From Nematopogon swammerdamellus (taxonomy: Eukaryota > Arthropoda > Insecta > Lepidoptera > Adelidae), in contig OX336339.1 of NCBI GenBank assembly GCA_946902875.1, forward strand, positions 22,909,349-22,973,348: DNA of 64,000 nucleotides, in the 5' to 3' direction. The first letter of the stretch is position 1. Each line of letters begins with the position of its first letter. The translations under genes and the position numbers were made by a program. Shown one piece after another: positions 40,432 to 51,716 of this stretch. The notes below the pieces were generated by a model. That model ran no database searches. It was not told the origin of the DNA and saw nothing but the letters and a program-made list of their open reading frames with translations.

Positions 40432-40790
40432 ACAACATCACCTATAACGTCCGTGATGTCAGCCCATAACACCGGGTAAATTAAGTGCCATGTCAGTGCT
40501 TCCCCCTTTGATCGTGCTGACTACACTGACCTGGTCGGAAAACACAAACTATTTACATAGCCGTTTCGACCGACGTTTAATTCAGTGCGGTGGTACCAAT
40601 CCGGGCAGGTTAAACCCTACCACCAAGTAAGATTAGGAGGGAAGGGACCTACAGTTTTACGAGGAATCCGAACCTCGGTCAGCCTCCAACGGTCAGCGGT
40701 CACCCATCCAAGTACTGACCGCACCCAGCGTTGCTTAACATTCAATAGCGACAGTTGACTGTCTGCACCACTGAGCTATCGAAGCTGACG
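40432..40790 (-). repeat. SINE-A copy inserted at the array edge
   Basis: Reverse complement starts 'cgtcagcttcgatagctcag' and runs through a 5S-like tract ('gcggtcagtacttggatgg', 'gtgaccgctgaccg') to 'ggcactt'-type tail text and 'gacgttataggtgatgt'. Lacks a clear A-tail, so it is truncated at its 3' end where it meets the array. Confidence 0.9.
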
Positions 40791-40888
40791 TGGTCCTATT
40801 TTAATTGGGTCAAGATCGGATTGGAAAGCGAGGCGATAAAAAAAAGTTTTAAAAAACATAAAACCAACTTCCTTAAAAAAGTAAAACT

Positions 40889-41162
40889 AAAAAACTATTT
40901 AAAATAAAAATATAAAAACCGCCTTCAAAAATATATGAAATAAAAACCTAAAAAAAAAAAACGAACCCTAGAGTTGAAGGCGGTGCTAAAGCAAGCAAAA
41001 ATGATGCATGAAAGAAAACATGAGTGGATGATAATATCCTTTGTGATTTGTGTAGCCTTTTTAGCACCGCCTTCAACTCTAGGGTTCGTTTTTTTTTTTA
41101 GGTTTTTATTTCATATATTTTTGAAGGCGGTTTTTATATTTTTATTTTAAATAGTTTTTTTT
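40889..41162. repeat. Large near-perfect hairpin (about 102-bp arms), family G
   Basis: Left arm 40889-40990 and right arm 41060-41162 are inverted copies that differ by about one base in an A-run. The loop is 69 bp (40991-41059). The inner stem 'cctagagttgaaggcggtgc' matches the family G core. Confidence 0.95.
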
Positions 41163-41426
41163 ACTAGAGAAAGAAGTCGGACTGCGCGACATGTTGCACC
41201 GAGTTGAAGCCATCCAGCCGCAGTTGAGTTAATCGATCGCGAGCCGCCGACGACGACGCGCCGTCCGCGCGCACTACTCATCTCAAACTCCACTTTGGCA
41301 TCTCCCGTTTGCTCCCCGCGCCCCCGGATCTCCGCACCGTGCCAACGCGCTTTCTTCCCTCATACCTCAGTTATTACTACTTAATTTCTTTGAAACTCCT
41401 TCGTAGCGCATTATAATATAGTAATA
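41163..41426. other. GC-rich unique DNA
   Basis: 41200-41345 is CpG-rich with no frame resembling a protein. Could be a regulatory island. Confidence 0.35.
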
Positions 41427-41810
41427 CTAGCTTTTGCCTGTGGCTTCGCTCGCGTGAAATTCGTATTTAAAAAGAAGAAAGTAAGTAAGCCCGCTACTAT
41501 ACCTATATTTCGGCGCGCGGAAAATTCAGTTTGTATAAGAGCCACATCTTAATGTAACCGGAACTGAATTTTATTTACCTATCCTGTGTCTCGTATAATT
41601 AAATGTAAAAAGTTTCATCGAATTCGGATAAGCGGTTTAAGAGTTATGGAGGAACATACATACATACATAAAATATTTCAAAAAATTGTCAATTTGGGTT
41701 TTAGTATCATATTATATAGAATCTACAAACGAAATATCTCATACATAACATAAAACAAAGTAATTTACTCCAGGACCATCACTTACAGATTTATCTCGAT
41801 GGATTTATAG
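41427..41810 (+). repeat. Family C repeat, near full length
   Basis: 'actagcttttgcctgtggct' to 'acttacagatttatct'. Contains 'catcttaatgtaaccggaac' and 'aagagttatggaggaacata'. Confidence 0.85.
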
Positions 41811-42672
41811 GGTGTTGTAGTATGACTAAGGTTGACGAACAGAGCCACGGTACATGTTTATGTAGGCATGTTATGGTGTTTATAATCTTGAAAATATTGT
41901 ACACAAAATTATTTATTTATTTCAGCCCAAAGATTTACATACAGTAAATTTGTAATATGGAAACAGTTTGAAAATCATCAGACAATTTACTATGACAAAT
42001 CAAACAAATTGCACGCATTGGTTGTAAAGTATGTCACCCTCCATCAGGCAAAGCGACCAGTATCAGGGAAGAGAGGCTATTTACTTAACCTTTGGTGTCG
42101 ACAGGGAGGATGATCGGCGACGCGCCGCTCCTGCTGGAGATCGTGCCCGCCCCGCCCCCCGCTCCCCCCGCCGCCGAGAACAAAGCGTATTATGCGAAAT
42201 CCAATCCACTCGTAACTCGATACGCCTGGCGAAAGCATCGCTCTATCGACGCCTGTCGCCGCGAGCGCCGAAAGAAACAAAAAACAAAAATGACTGTCAA
42301 AACAGAAGATACTGTAATTAAATACCTATCCCTGAGCATTGTTTTGCCGGCAGCCGGCGGCGCCCCGCCCCGCCCCCGGCTATACGGCGCGGCGCAGTAA
42401 TTAAACCTAGATTAAAGTCTGTTGTTAGAAATTTTGTCGGTGAAGCTTCAAGTTTAATGAAATGCGAAAAATAAACAGAGGATTTCCCGAGAAGCGGAGT
42501 AGAACCGGAGATGTTGATTTATCTCTGTTGACTGTTGCCTTTAACGCTCGCATTCAGCGGCGAGTGGGGCGGCGGCGGGAGCGGGCAGGGGGCGGCGGTG
42601 ATGCGCGACAACCACGGATCACAGAATATGTGACGATCTAGCCCAAGCCGTGCCGCTGCATTATGCCTTGGA
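41811..42672. other. No gene recognised; GC-rich patches
   Basis: A TTTA-rich start at 41911 may be a - strand retroelement tail. GC-rich patches at 42110-42180, 42335-42400 and 42555-42600 keep short frames open (for example 42031-42321 +). They show no domain and read compositionally (Pro/Ala/Arg). Confidence 0.4.
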
Positions 42673-43032
42673 CTCTATTCAACGCCGCGCAGTCAGTCTC
42701 GGAATATCTATTCAACGCGGCGCTGTCAGTCTCTGAATATCTAATCAACGCCGCGCTGTCAGTCTCGGTATATCTATTCAACGCCGCGCCGTCAGTCTCG
42801 GAATATCTATTCAACGCCGAGCTGTCAGTCTCGGAATATCTATTCAACGCCGCGCTGTCAGTCTCGGAATATCTATTCAACGCCGAGCTGTCAGTCTCGG
42901 AATATCTATTCAACGCCGAGCTGTCCGTCTCGGAATATCTATTCAACGCCGCGCTGTCATTCTCGGAATATCAATTCAACGCCGCGCTGTCAGTCTCGGA
43001 ATATCTATTCAACGCCGCGCTGTTAGTCTCGA
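42673..43032 (+). repeat. 33-bp minisatellite, about 11 units, open on both strands
   Basis: Unit 'ctattcaacgccgcgctgtc' followed by 'agtctcggaatat', with single-base variants. As 33 is divisible by three, the + strand reads (SVSEYLFNAAL)n and the - strand (NRYSETDSSAL)n without stops: frames 42663-43046 (127 codons, +) and 42638-42946 (102 codons, -). No signal peptide or flanking domain was seen, so it is best treated as a tandem repeat. Confidence 0.9.
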
Positions 43033-44069
43033 AACATTTTTCATAAAAAAAAAAGTGCATCATGTGACGTATCAATGGAAAGGGCTCGTTGTAAGAAATG
43101 CAAATATTTGTATTTGTAAATGTAAATTTTTAAATTCATGCTTAAAACCATATTGAAGAAAATGTAAGAAAATCTTTTAAAAGAAAAATTTTAATGGACA
43201 GTTAAATGTTAACAGAGACTTAACCAAAGGTGGTGAATTCGGCCCTAAGTGCTTTCAAAAGATAATAATGATGTAATATATTAGGTGCCGATGCTAGTTA
43301 AGATTTAATTCTTCTTCTTCTTTATCAGCGTATGGTGGTCCACTGCAGGATGAAGGACTCTCCATATTTCCTCCACTCTTCTCGACTTCTTATTTACAGG
43401 GAAAATCGGTCAAGTGCGAGTTTGACTCGTGCACGGAGGGTTCCGTAGATCTGCTATACCATACCTATCAAATAACCATATTCGTCTATACTTTGTTTTT
43501 CTATAATGCAAAATATAAATACCTGTGGCGCCATCTAATCCAGTAGCAGAACCCTAATAATTTCGGCTGTCGATCCTAGATCGGATCAACTCAAGGTGAG
43601 CTTAGTGCGCAGTATACAGCATATAATGAATAGAATCATGATAAACCAACGAAACGCACTAGGGAAAGGAAGGCGCCCACTCCTCCGCCTCCAACGAAAG
43701 CTTCGTAAACTAATTATGTTTCTTAATTAAACGAATTAATAATGTTATCCTACGATGCCAAGGCGCCTGGAGCGTTAGGACGTTGCTACAATAAAAATAA
43801 ACAAAACAAAAAAGACCACGTTGAACTCCGATACATGAACACGTAGAAAATATTTTTACAAAACTAGACAATATGAAATCGAATGCTAAATAATATTTTC
43901 GTGTCGTTACATGCACTTCGACAAAATCTTGATGGAAATTCAAATATTTATTTAGCTATAAAAATACAAATCGCTAACAATTGAAAATATGACAAATCTG
44001 AGCTCAGTGTACTGCCAAGAGAGGCTAAATAACCAATAAACAACAACAATAACAATATTTTTTATTTTC
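43033..44069. other. Family D fragment and AT-rich DNA
   Basis: 43395-43540 carries the family D head ('atcggtcaagtgcgagtttg', 'ggttccgta', then 'ctgtggcgccatctaatcc'). 43310-43385 holds a fragment like the 8275-8355 insert ('ggtccactgcaggatgaagg'). No gene recognised. Confidence 0.5.
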
Positions 44070-44282
44070 GGGTCTATCCCGGCCGGGTTGGTACCACCGC
44101 ACTGAACGAAACGTCGGTCGAAACGGTTATGCAAATAGTTCGTGTTTCCGTCCAGTTTAGTGTAGCCGACATGAAATGAAGGGAAGCACTGACATGGCAC
44201 CTAGTTCACCCTGTGTTATGGGCTGACATCACGGATGTTGTAGGTGATGTAGCCAACCGTGTCAGGTTCCATAAAAAAAAAA
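44070..44282 (+). repeat. SINE-A, 5'-truncated copy
   Basis: Starts within the core ('tatcccggccgggttggtac') and runs to 'gtgtcaggttccat' and an A-run. Confidence 0.9.
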
Positions 44283-44734
44283 TAAATGTATGGTCACAAA
44301 TGCACATTCAGTATGGTTTCTCAGAAATATTTTGTCCCATTCAGAAATTGAAAGGAAGACCCGAGCAAGAAACTTTACAAAGCTTTTTTCATAAATTATT
44401 CACGGTTGTTAATTGTTTTCAAATTGATGATATCAATCCCGTTCGCCTCGACCTACGAGATACCCTATCGTCTTCTAGCAATTATTGAGCTATTGAGCGT
44501 ATTGCTAACTGCGTCTTACCCTGGCATGGACAGGAAAACTTCAACAAACAGCGGAGGCAATGCGTGAAGGTCGGGAGGATTGATCCTGTAGAGACGCAGG
44601 TTTTGAGCAGAAAAGTCGATTCAAAGAAACATTTATACCCTATGCCAAACAGGTTTGAAACAATCATTCGATTACGTTGTTTGTTAGTATAGAAGGTGAT
44701 GCATACCCTTAAATCCCCTCGACAAATATATTTT
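44283..44734. other. No gene recognised
   Basis: Frames 44213-44488 (+) and 44482-44667 (-) are without known domains. Confidence 0.35.
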
Positions 44735-45000
44735 TATTTGTTGACAAAACCACAGATTACTTAATAGTTACTTCGTAACAGATAAATCACTCCATAGAAA
44801 ATGTTGCTACCTTCGGGCTTTAATAGCGTACTGCTTCACTTCGCCAATCGCTGCGTGCGAAAATGTACCTTAACGATCGAGTCTAAAGTGATTATTGCTT
44901 TGCAGCTGCGCGCAGTTGCGTGGGCGAGCGTCTATGTATACTTAGCGCGGCTGACGAATTTTCACTGAAATAGACCGCCGGCGGCCCGTCGGGCGGTAGG
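44735..45000 (+). repeat. Duplicated segment, copy 1 (with 53490-53755)
   Basis: From 'cacagattacttaatagtta' through 'cgccaatcgctgcgtgcgaa', 'agctgcgcgcagttgcgtgg' and 'cgcggctgacgaatt' to 'tagaccgccggcggc'. It matches 53490-53755 at roughly 85-90% with small indels, same orientation, 8.75 kb apart. Confidence 0.85.
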
Positions 45001-45967
45001 TAGTTAGCGCGCGCAAGTACATAGAGTGCGTGAGGCCTGACAAAACGCCGAATTATTCAACAGCTTTATTGGCCGACTGACACGCTTTCTGGTGGAGAAA
45101 CCGTACTATGCCGTCGACTTTAATTAAGTATTGAATGAATGTATTTCTATTTTGATGACGAAAATTTTAACTGTTATTCTGAAAATTCTATAATAATATA
45201 ATAAATTCAATAATAAATATATTATTATTGAATATTTGTAGTATTAATAATTTGAATGTTATGATTTGTACGCAACAATAATATATAAATTACCTATAAA
45301 GAAGCTATATCAATAAAATGTATTGATATAGCTTCTATATGGGTAATTATATTCTAATCTATTACCTACAAATTATATTCAAAAGAGATAATCTTTTTTT
45401 TATAATTTGTAGAATAAAGGCAGATTATTTATTTTATACATATCGAAGGTATATAACGTCACTACTGTTTCTTAATTTAGTTGGATACGGTGGGTTGTAA
45501 CATGGTAAAATAAAAATCTAATTTATGTAATAACAAACTGCATTTTGCTTATGGTCGGTATTGCTTTAAGGAGGAGTGAGGATAGAAGTGGGGCGCGAGA
45601 AGTGCAGAATTGAGATCAGATTTCCAAGTAACTTTCATAGAACTAGGAGCAAATTTAATCTAGACGTCAGAAGTTAGATTTGACTGGAATTTAGACTTAG
45701 TTCGGCTTCAGCCAGGAACTTTACTTTGTTGTTCATAAGCTTTTGTTCGGCATCCTTCATTCGGTCGAAATTAGATTTTGCTCACTCACTATTTAGGTAT
45801 TGGCTGAACTTTTGCAGGCTTGTATTTTAAATATCTGATTTACTAGTTCTAACATTTTATATAGTTTAAGTTTGTTGTAAATTTCAGTCTCGCTTTATTG
45901 AGAATTTTCAATTTTAAGAATGTTTTGTTACTTTTGTGCAAACTTCTCAGATTATTGTTTCATATCG
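45001..45967. other. AT-rich DNA with palindromes
   Basis: GAAGCTATATCAATA (45301-45315) pairs perfectly with TATTGATATAGCTTC (45321-45335) around AAATG. A second AT-rich palindrome is near 45205-45230. No gene recognised. Confidence 0.5.
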
Positions 45968-46565
45968 GAATAAAAAAAAGCCGCCAAGTGCGAGTCGGAC
46001 TTGCGCACCGAAGGTTTTCGTACCACCAGATAAAATATTGGTGTTATGTGTTTACCAAAATAATTTTGTTTTCGAAAATAACAAAACGCTTAAATAAAAA
46101 CTACGACAATGGTTTTACTGTCAAGCAAACCCATGCTTCTTGTACTTATAATATAAAAAACCGCCCAAGTGCGAGTCAAACTCGCGCACCGAGGGTCCCG
46201 TATCGCCATGTCATGGCTAGCGCCACTCACGCCATCTATGGCGTGTTATGAAATGTTTCATATTAGTTAAATGACATGATTAGATAAAATGCTTCACACT
46301 CTATTCGTTAGATGGCGCGCGCGCATACACTTTTTGGTTTCTTCTATGGGAACGCCCGTGAAATTTTTACTTTTTCTTATTTTTAATATTTGTTGTTATT
46401 TCGGCCATAATAACACATATTCTATGAAAATTTCAACTGACTACCTATTACGGTTCAAAAGATACAGCCCTCGGACAGACAGACGGACGGACGGACGGAC
46501 GGACAGACATGGCGATACGGAACCCTCGGTGCGCGAGTTCGATTCGCACTTGGCCGATTTTTTGA
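45968..46565 (+). repeat. Two adjacent family D copies (one partial, one long)
   Basis: First head at 45978 ('gccgccaagtgcgagtcgga..'), second head at 46158 ('ccgcccaagtgcgagtcaaa..'). The second continues through 'cgccatgtcatggctagcgc', 'gttagatggcgcgcgc', 'acggttcaaaagatacagcc' and (GACG)n to 'ggcgatacggaaccctcggt' and 'tcgcacttggccg'. The last part is a second head-like piece at the 3' end, in palindrome-like arrangement. Confidence 0.8.
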
Positions 46566-46646
46566 ATATTTATGGCTATATATTAAGACCACTGAAATTA
46601 AAATGAAAAAAGAAATATTTTTAGAATAATTACAGTTGGTGTATTG

Positions 46647-47039
46647 TTTTTTTTTTTTTTTTTTTTTATGGAACTTGACACGGTTGGCTACATCACCTAC
46701 AACATCCGTGATGTCAGCCCATAACACAGGGTGAACTAGGTGCCATGTCAGTGCTTCCCTTCATTTCATGTCGGCTACACTAAACTGGACGGAAAACACG
46801 AACTATTTACATAGCCGTTTCGACCGACGTTTCGTTCAGTGCGGTGGTACCAACCCGGCCGGGATAAACCCTACCACCTAGTAAGGTAAGAAGGGAAGGG
46901 ACCTACAGCTTAACGTGGAATCCGAACCACGGTCAGCCTCCAACGGTCGAGCGGTCACCCATCAAATCACTGACCGCGCTCAGCGTTGCTTAATAACAGT
47001 TGACTAACCAACCGCACCACTGAGCTACCGAGGCTGACG
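46647..47039 (-). repeat. SINE-A full-length copy
   Basis: Long T-run (A-tail) at 46647-46668, then the whole family to 'accactgagctaccgaggct' and 'gacg' at 47039. Reverse complement carries 'ttaagcaacgctgagcgc', 'ggtcagtgatttgatggg' and 'gtggttcggattcc'. Complete head, 5S-like tract, core and tail. Confidence 0.95.
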
Positions 47040-47040
47040 A

Positions 47041-47140
47041 ATTTTCTTATCCCTTAGTCGACTTTTACGACATGCGACGGGGAGAGATGCAGTGGGGCTA
47101 TTCTTTTTAAGTACCGACCCCACACGGTATTGTAGTAATG
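47041..47140 (+). repeat. Family E 3' fragment
   Basis: 'cttatcccttagtcgacttt' and 'ggggagagatgcagtggggc' to 'gtaccgaccccacacgg', immediately after the SINE-A head. Confidence 0.75.
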
Positions 47141-47233
47141 ATATCCCACACGATATGAAAATTTAAACTTTTTTTTATTGGTACCCCCCTATAAATTAAA
47201 AATATATTGTTCTAGTTATTGACGAGCGATATA

Positions 47234-48527
47234 CTAGGGTCGTTCGATAAGTATGGTAAATTTCCGAGAGTGGTCTCCAAAATTAACTTTCTTTAATACG
47301 GCGAGTTAGTAATGCTCTTTAAACTACGTTATACCAAATTTTAGCTGAAAGTGACAGATAGTTTACGTTTGACAGACGTTTGAATGACGTGTTTCGGCAG
47401 TTGTCGCAATAATGGAGAAAAACGAGTTCCGTGCAGTAATAAAACATTTTTATTAAAAAAAAAAATACAGCTGCGCAGATCAAAACCGAGTTGAACGAAG
47501 TTCACGGGGACTCTGCACCAGCGTTAAAGACCATTTACTTTTGGATTAATGAATTCAAACGTGGCAGGACATCAACGAAAGACGAAGCGCGCCCTGGACG
47601 TCCAATTGAAGTCACTACGCCGGAAATGATTGAAAAAATCCATGGCATCGTCTTGGAAGACCGCCGGATGAAGGTGCGTGAGATAGCTGAGATCGTAGGC
47701 ATCTCAACAGATAGAGTACACAATATCCTGCATGAGAAATTGCACATGAAAAAATTGTGTGCGCGATGGGTGCCGCGATTGCTGACCATCGATCAAAAAC
47801 GCCTGCGAAAAGACATTTCGAAGCAATGTTTGTCGATGCTTACTCACAATCCACAAGATTTTTGGCGTCGATTCGTGACTATAGACGAGACGTGGATCCA
47901 CCACTAAACACCCGAATCGAAACATCAGTCGAAACAGTGGACACAACCCGGTGAAAGTGCGCCGAAGAAGGCGAAGACGGCTTTGTCAGCCGGTAAGGTG
48001 ATGGCAACAATTTTTTGGGATTCCCAAGGAATCATCTTCATAGACTACTTGCAAAAGGGTCAAACGATAACAGGAGCATACTATGCAACACTGCTGGACC
48101 GTTTGAAGGAACAGCTGTTGGCAAAACGGCCAAGATTGGCACGCAAAAAAGTGCTCTTCCACCAGGACAACGCACCATCCCACAAGTCGACTGTTGCAAT
48201 GGCTAAACTGCACGAATTAGGATTCGAGTTGCTGCCTCATCCACCCTATTCTCCAGATTTGGCCCCGTGTGATTTCTTCTTGTTCCAAAACCTGAAGAAT
48301 TGGCTCGGAGGAAGAAAATTTTCGTCAAATGAAGAAGTCATCGCGTCTGTGGATGAGTATTTTCAGGACCTCGAGACTTCCTACTTTTCCGCGGGGATAA
48401 AAACATCGGAACACCGCTGGATCAAGTGTGTGGACCTCGAAGGAGACTATGTCGAGAAATAAATATGAAAATACTAAAAAAAAAATTTTTTTCTTGCCTT
48501 TTTACCTTACTTATCGAACGACCCTCG
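47234..48527 (+). mobile_element. Mariner (Tc1/mariner superfamily) element, 1294 bp
   Basis: Flanked by TA (47232-47233 and 48528-48529), the superfamily's target duplication. The terminal inverted repeats are about 27 bp: both ends share AGGGTCGTTCGATAAGTA, one mismatch outside it (CT/CG) and GGTAAA after one further mismatch. The length and the D,D34D transposase inside identify mariner. The ends look usable, but the transposase is broken. Confidence 0.97.
47412..48462 (+). pseudogene. Mariner transposase, inactivated
   Basis: The ATG at 47412 codes MEKNEFRAVIKHFY and then hits TAA at 47454-47456, in a long A-run where the frame shifts by one. The downstream frame continues (TELNEVHGDSAP, HTH region VREIAEIVGISTDRVHNIL) to the first catalytic Asp in TIDETWIHH, where a second stop (TAA, 47905-47907) follows in place of a sense codon. 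The same frame then runs to 48462 with HQDNAPSH and PPYSPDLAPCDFFLF. The spacing between the second and third Asp is 34 residues, diagnostic of mariner. Cut-and-paste transposase; two lesions make this copy dead by itself. Confidence 0.95.
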
Positions 48528-48574
48528 TATGTGCGCGTTATCAAGGTCTATTATTGTGTACATTTCAAGTTTCT

Positions 48575-48727
48575 ACGTTATTTCGTTTTCGAGAAAAACC
48601 ACTGTGACAGACGGACGGACACGGGAGTGATCTCATAGAAGTTCAATTTTTAGCATATTTTTGTTTAACTTTTAAGCATATTCAATAAGTGGGAACTCCA
48701 ATGGTTAGGGTACGGAACCCTAAAAAA
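48575..48727 (+). repeat. Repeat ending 'acggaaccctaaaaaa'
   Basis: 'gttttcgagaaaaaccactg', 'tgacagacggacggacacgg', 'gagtgatctcat' and 'gggtacggaaccctaaaaa' match 9840-9920. Confidence 0.7.
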
Positions 48728-49755
48728 TTAAACGCTCTATACCTGACGAATAATTTTAATTTATTATGTTACTCTCCAATATACATAAGACAATAATTTT
48801 GAATTACCTTCAAACATAATGTATAAGAGTACATTATGTATTTGTAAGTGCCAAATATTTCGCTAGTTAATAATATATACCTACACCCCACAAAGTGGTT
48901 GTTCGGTTCAATGCATAGAATTTCTAAGTAATTTTAACCGCACAATCCTATGACGGAGGCTTAAAGGGCCGGGCTCCGGCGGACGGAGTGAACAGACGCG
49001 GGTAATTGCTAACTAATATAGTGCAACCAACTTGAGAATCGCTCGCATCCTTGTTAGCGGATCAATACCATAACCAGACTACATTCATAGAAAAATATAG
49101 GGGAGAACAAAACTGTACTTTCTCTGCGTGATAATGTTGAAATGGCTAAACTGCACGCACATATTATTTTTAACCGACTTCTTCAAAAAAAGGAGGTTAT
49201 CAATTCGACCCGTATATGTATGTAATATCGTTGGCATTGCACAATATGAGTGTGCGTTAGTCTACTATGTGCGCTTCTAAACAGGTGTGCCAAATTTCAT
49301 AAGCGTATGTATGTTTGTATGTATGTATGTGTGTTTGTCCTCGAATTTCTCGGAAACTAGAAATCGAATTGCCATAATTCTTAGGGAATAGTGTAAGTTT
49401 AATCAAAATCGGTTCAGTAGTTTTCAAGATATGGACTTTTAAGTGTGTACCTATCATCGTCGGTTTAACGCCCACTTCTACACAGAACTCGTTATGTGAT
49501 ATAACTAAAAGATTGAAATAAAAAACTGTTTTCCTAAAAATTTATAGATGGACCCCTTTTGTGCTTTTGTACCGCCTTCAACTCAAGGCAAGGGTCCGAA
49601 TATGAATTAAAATATTATTTAACACTTTTAAGTTCTCGTTGTTTTTTGAAGTCGGTGCAATGTTTTATGGTATCTTTTCACCTACGACTAGGTGTCTAAC
49701 GATGGCCATGGAAATTCTGTGATGTACGGGCATTTCGAAAGCTATGCAGGCCTAG
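48728..49755. other. No gene; 'accgacttc' repeat and family G remnants
   Basis: 49165-49480 is a copy of the 'ttaaccgacttcttcaaaaa' type repeat ('gaatttctcggaaactagaa', 'atcggttcagtagttttc'). 49500-49660 holds half of a family G hairpin ('gtgcttttgtaccgccttca'). Confidence 0.55.
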
Positions 49756-50165
49756 GGCGGCGGGTGAACGAGTGGTTTGGGCGTCGGCTTCTCATGCGAG
49801 AGGTCCTCGGTTCGAATCCGGTCGGCGTGTACCAATGAGTTTTTTCTGACGAAAAAATTTACGTGCATACCTACACGTCATGCTGCTTCACCGATCGGAA
49901 CCGGTGTAAAACTGTAGGTCCCTTCCCTTGCCCCTTACTAGGTGGTAGGCTCAAATTGTAGCCGATTGGGTTGGTACCACCGTACTGGATGTAAGATGGC
50001 CGTATAGCAGCCTCGGTTGTGTTCTCCTCTAGTCCAGTATAGCCAGCAATCCAGGGAAGTATCCGGTATGTCACCTACCTTCTCAGAGGTGATATTGGCT
50101 GGTCGGAGCATGCGCTTTGGCCCCTCCGACTCAGCAACCCATACCGGATTACATAAAAAAAAAAA
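49756..50165 (+). repeat. SINE-B full-length copy
   Basis: Head 'ggcggcgggtgaacgagtgg' (A box altered), B box 'cggttcgaatccgg', core 'gattgggttggtaccaccgt' and 3' end 'ataccggattacat' with an A-run. About 95% like 19248-19653. Confidence 0.95.
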
Positions 50166-50319
50166 TGGCCTGAGAGGAGCTTTTTCACACTCCTTTTGTA
50201 AAACCCCTGACAATACTTGAGAGGAGATAGACGGGAAGGGAGTGTATTTCACATTTCCCCGGTTCGGTGAATAAATTACCTACAAAACCAGTTGGTGCAT
50301 CCGTGGTAGGTCGATTTTA

Positions 50320-50640
50320 TAGGGGTGCATTCCCTGCCCAAAACGCGTAGTACAAAGGTGGAACGGGGAAGACGAATCGCGTTAAAGGTGGTCGCTTAAT
50401 ATAAGCCACATACTCTGGAAGGAAGGAGCTGGTGTGAACGCCGTTCTCTTCGCACTGAACGCGTACACTTGTGTCTTCAATGCGTCGAATTCGACCATGT
50501 TGCTCCGGCCCCATTCGGGAATTTATTGGAGAGTTTTTTCGAGTTCAGACACAAATGTTAGTCTCTTCACGTCCAGAATACCTTGCCACGTAGTGCCACT
50601 GCCGCGTAGCGCGGTCGCATTCTGATACCTGTTTCACTAC
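50320..50640 (-). pseudogene. Degenerate reverse transcriptase fragment
   Basis: On the - strand, frames read LTFVSELEKTLQ, then a stop, IPEWGRSNMVEFDALKTQV and YAFSAKRTAFTPAPSF. 'W...NMVEFD..KTQ...FSAKR..F' is the pattern just after the YADD motif in R1/Jockey-type reverse transcriptases. Another frame continues PEYVAYIKRPPLTRF. Frameshifts and stops make it a relic about 100 codons long. Confidence 0.5.
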
Positions 50641-51295
50641 TTTTCTGTGATCAACAATTGTTCAAGGAAATCATAAAATTATAAGAACATTTTCCGGCCA
50701 CCGTACAGATCCCGTATTTTGTACGCTCGCCAACGATACATCAATGCATAAAGCGTCAGATATCGGTGTATATTGCACGGTGTCGTCGTGTCGGCGAATA
50801 TTGTCGGCGTGTGTGCTACGACGCCGACACGCGCTTGTCGAAGCGTGTCCTACAAGCTAGGTCGAGCTTGTACCTTCGATGTAGCGTGCGCATATTGTAG
50901 CCGGCGACTATACCGCGTTCAGCGTAAAGTACAATTGCCAAAAATCAAACATAAAATCTCGATTTACCTACGCACCGAATGATATAGATATAACCTGTTG
51001 ATTCAACGATAGCGGACACAGATAAAATAATCTTAATTTTGTTCGACCATTATTTGAGTGTTATTTTTTAAGAACGGAGTCTTCGAACATTACAAAAATT
51101 GCACCGACTTCTAAAAACAACTAGAACTGAAAAGTGTTAATAATATTATGATTCATATTCGGACCCTTGAGTTGAAGGCGGTGCAAAAGCACACCTGAAA
51201 ATTTATAGATGGACCCCTTTTATGCTTTTGTACCCCCTTTTTATTTCACTCATTTTAGTTATATTCCATAACAAGTTCTATATAAAAGTTGACAA
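50641..51295. other. No gene; family G hairpin remnant
   Basis: 50750-50930 is unique and CpG-rich without a recognised protein. 51160-51245 is a family G hairpin with a decayed right arm ('gagttgaaggcggtgcaaaa' vs 'ttatgcttttgtaccccctt'). Confidence 0.5.
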
Positions 51296-51716
51296 AAAAA
51301 AACCCGACCAAGTGCGAGTCGAACTCGCGCACCGAGGGTTCCGTATCGCCATGTCATGGTCAGCGCTACTCACGCCATCTATGGCGTGTTTATGAAATGC
51401 TTAATATTAGTTAAAATTCATGATTAGTTAATATGCGTCTTTTCGGTAGATGGCGCGCATACACTTTTTGGTTTCTTCTATGGGAATCCCCGTGAATTTT
51501 TTACGTTTTCTTATTTTTTTTATTATTTGTTGTTATATCGGCCTTAATAACACATATTCTGTGAAAATTTCAACTGGCTACCAATTACGGTTCATGCGAT
51601 ACAGCACTCGGACAGAGAGACAGATAGACAGACAGACAGACAGAGATACAGACAGACAGACAGACGGCGGCGTAGGCTTAGTAATAGGGTCCCGTACGGG
51701 ATACGGAACCCTAAAT
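51296..51716 (+). repeat. Family D repeat, full-length copy
   Basis: 'cgaccaagtgcgagtcgaac', 'tcgcgcaccgagggttccgt', 'atcgccatgtcatggtcagc', 'gtagatggcgcgcatacac', (ACAG)n at 51612-51665, 'ggcgtaggcttagtaatagg', ending 'ggatacggaaccctaaata'. The best-preserved copy for defining the family. Confidence 0.9.

Noticed and set aside
47983..48462. Separate gene starting inside the mariner
   Set aside because: It is the same frame as the upstream transposase after one stop codon, so it is the C-terminal part of the broken transposase.
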